Source of the DNA: Oceanihabitans gracilariae
GTDB taxonomy: Bacteria; Bacteroidota; Bacteroidia; Flavobacteriales; Flavobacteriaceae
Length of the DNA: 64,000 nucleotides
Direction: 5' to 3'
NCBI RefSeq assembly: GCF_042684485.1
Contig: NZ_JBHULM010000011.1
Coordinates: 1,674,001 to 1,738,000, forward strand
The notes beneath the pieces are model-generated. The model had not been told where the DNA came from. It did not search any database and saw only the letters and a program-made list of their open reading frames with translations. The translations under genes and the position numbers were made by a program. Below, piece by piece: positions 63,035 to 64,000 of the stretch (positions are counted from its first letter, which is position 1; each line of letters begins with the position of its first letter).

Positions 63035-63826
63035 TTATTGCTTGTACATAACCCAAGCACTTCCATCATAAACACCATCTACTCCAGAAGTAGTCCAAAC
63101 AATGTTACCATCATTATCTACATATCCTTCAGCATAGATAGGGTTAGAGTATTGCCATTCGTCAATTAAACTTAATTCACCACAAGTATCAGTAAATGTT
63201 ACAGCATAACCAGCACCTGGCCATCCCATCATAGAATCGATTTCATATAAACCAGGTCCTAATTCAGTAACGATGTGATTTTGAAGTCCAGAAGAATAGT
63301 TAATAGCATATGTTCCAGCTAAATCAGAAGAACAGTTAACTACTAAGCTATAATCTCCCATTGAAGAGTTATAGTAGTATACAGATCCATCAGTTTTGTA
63401 AACTTTAGTTCTAAAGCTTAAAACATCACCAATACGTAAGTCAGCTTCAACAACACCTGTACCAGATAATAATGACGTTAGGTCACTAATAACTAAGTTG
63501 TAAGGTAAAGAAGTTGTTTCTGCTAAAGAAATCTCAGTACCACCATTAAATGATTTTACAATTTCGATTTTTTCTAATTGATCCGTAGTTCCAGCTGTTT
63601 GTGAAACAGTCATATCTAAGTATGCATTAGTAATTGTTACTAAAGCATCTTCTAGAGGTACTCCAGCTTCAGGACTACCTAAGATAGAACTATTTGAAGT
63701 AGCAGTAACATCTACTAATAGTCCAGCTTCGTCTGCGATCTCTGCTACAGTATCTGCATCAGTCTCACATGCAACAATACTAAATAATGCTGCGAATGCT
63801 AAAAATATATTTTTTAAATTTTTCAT
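63035..63826 (-). CDS. surface lipoprotein, SusD-linked
   Basis: 263 aa. Lipobox SIVAC (Cys near residue 20) followed by ETDAD, again the acidic export signal. One or two beta-sandwich domains follow, with KSFNGGTEISLAETTSLPYN, LRIGDVLSFRTKVYKTDG and a C-terminal half containing GTYAINYSSG and a Trp-rich ending. It starts 18 bases after the susD stop, like SusE- or SusF-position proteins. The order suggests one transcript. Confidence 0.82.
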   Translation of the reverse strand: MKNLKNIFLAFAALFSIVACETDADTVAEIADEAGLLVDVTATSNSSILGSPEAGVPLEDALVTITNAYLDMTVSQTAGTTDQLEKIEIVKSFNGGTEISLAETTSLPYNLVISDLTSLLSGTGVVEADLRIGDVLSFRTKVYKTDGSVYYYNSSMGDYSLVVNCSSDLAGTYAINYSSGLQNHIVTELGPGLYEIDSMMGWPGAGYAVTFTDTCGELSLIDEWQYSNPIYAEGYVDNDGNIVWTTSGVDGVYDGSAWVMYKQ

Positions 63827-63844
63827 TTTGTTTTTTTTTTAAAA

Positions 63845-64000
63845 TTAGTTTGTCCACCATAATGGCGTAGTTAATACATCAGGACCTTGATCGGCTACTG
63901 CTGCAGAATAATTAACACCATTCACAGATTGTTGTGCAATAGGGTAATTTAAACGACTAGGAATAGAAGATTCTTGAGCATCAATTGCTAGAGGTAAAAC
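63845..64000 (-). CDS. SusD/RagB-family outer membrane protein, C-terminal end (partial)
   Basis: Last 51 codons, in frame to the window end, with stop TAA at 63845-63847. AIDAQESSIPSRLNYPIAQQ followed by SVNGVNYSAAV, ending in LWWTN, is the typical SusD end, where Arg/Asn-rich SRLNYP precedes the stop. The gene and its SusC partner lie beyond 64000. Together with the two lipoproteins downstream it forms a polymer-uptake locus; the substrate is not identifiable. Confidence 0.85.
   Translation of the reverse strand, partial: VLPLAIDAQESSIPSRLNYPIAQQSVNGVNYSAAVADQGPDVLTTPLWWTN

Noticed and set aside
1..64000. tRNA, rRNA, insertion sequences, prophage genes
   Set aside because: None seen: no transposase or integrase protein, no tRNA-like cloverleaf recognised by reading, although a tRNA scan was not run.

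Overview
The window is AT-rich chromosomal DNA from a member of the Bacteroidota, most likely family Flavobacteriaceae. The evidence is: promoter boxes of the Bacteroidota form TAnnTTTG in front of many genes, no obvious Shine-Dalgarno sequences, a type IX secretion C-terminal domain, a SusD-type outer-membrane lipoprotein, DUF5723, DUF1573 and DUF4136 envelope proteins, a TonB-free alpha-2-macroglobulin, and a fused hypoxanthine phosphoribosyltransferase/adenylate kinase. I see no rRNA, tRNA, insertion sequence, prophage or CRISPR array. Genus cannot be set from the sequence alone.

Layout. 1-3.3 kb: a truncated TPR histidine kinase, then lipA-gap. 3.3-7.8 kb: an operon of a small Cys-rich membrane protein, a glycosyltransferase, an ECF sigma factor and a divergent Nramp-like transporter, followed upstream by a separate ECF sigma/RskA-type anti-sigma pair. 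7.9-12 kb: murB, an aminotransferase, an aspartyl protease-PDZ protein and a DUF1573 protein. 12.2-21.3 kb: valS, a secreted nuclease, a glycosyltransferase/methyltransferase/FabH-like group, and gcvP. 21.5-27.4 kb: a UbiA-like membrane protein, an ECF sigma/zinc anti-sigma pair, and a GbsR/MarR-type regulator with a five-gene operon (DoxX-like, DUF2071, membrane methyltransferase, 4-TM protein, TIGR01777 epimerase). Two matching palindromes lie in front of the regulator and of its operon.

27.4-34.6 kb: a Dcp-like M3 peptidase, two tandem small-RNA-like units, purE and purK, the hpt-adk fusion, obgE and a DUF4136 lipoprotein. 34.7-44.5 kb: a T9SS-secreted M64 peptidase with a partner lipoprotein, a DoxX protein, a very large alpha-2-macroglobulin carrying an inserted repeat peptide, and a TPR protein. 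44.5-49.6 kb: a tetR-ABC-hlyD-tolC export operon with a candidate operator and an unusual ATPase. 49.7-53.9 kb: mpl, a tandem array of about 105-bp units, a lipoprotein, a PaiB-like protein and radC. 54-59 kb: a set of linked envelope genes (deacetylase-like protein, HAD hydrolase, lipoprotein, DUF5723 protein, secreted protein). 59-64 kb: rarA, a rhomboid protease, rlmB, and the end of a SusD-type locus with two surface lipoproteins.

Most genes are core metabolism and envelope. The least explained items are the tandem RNA-like units (29.5-29.8 kb), the two-site GbsR operon, the 105-bp array (51.1-51.8 kb), the ABC exporter whose ATPase motifs are altered, and several promoter boxes placed only 4-5 bases before the start codon, which suggests leaderless mRNAs. 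No frameshifted genes were seen.
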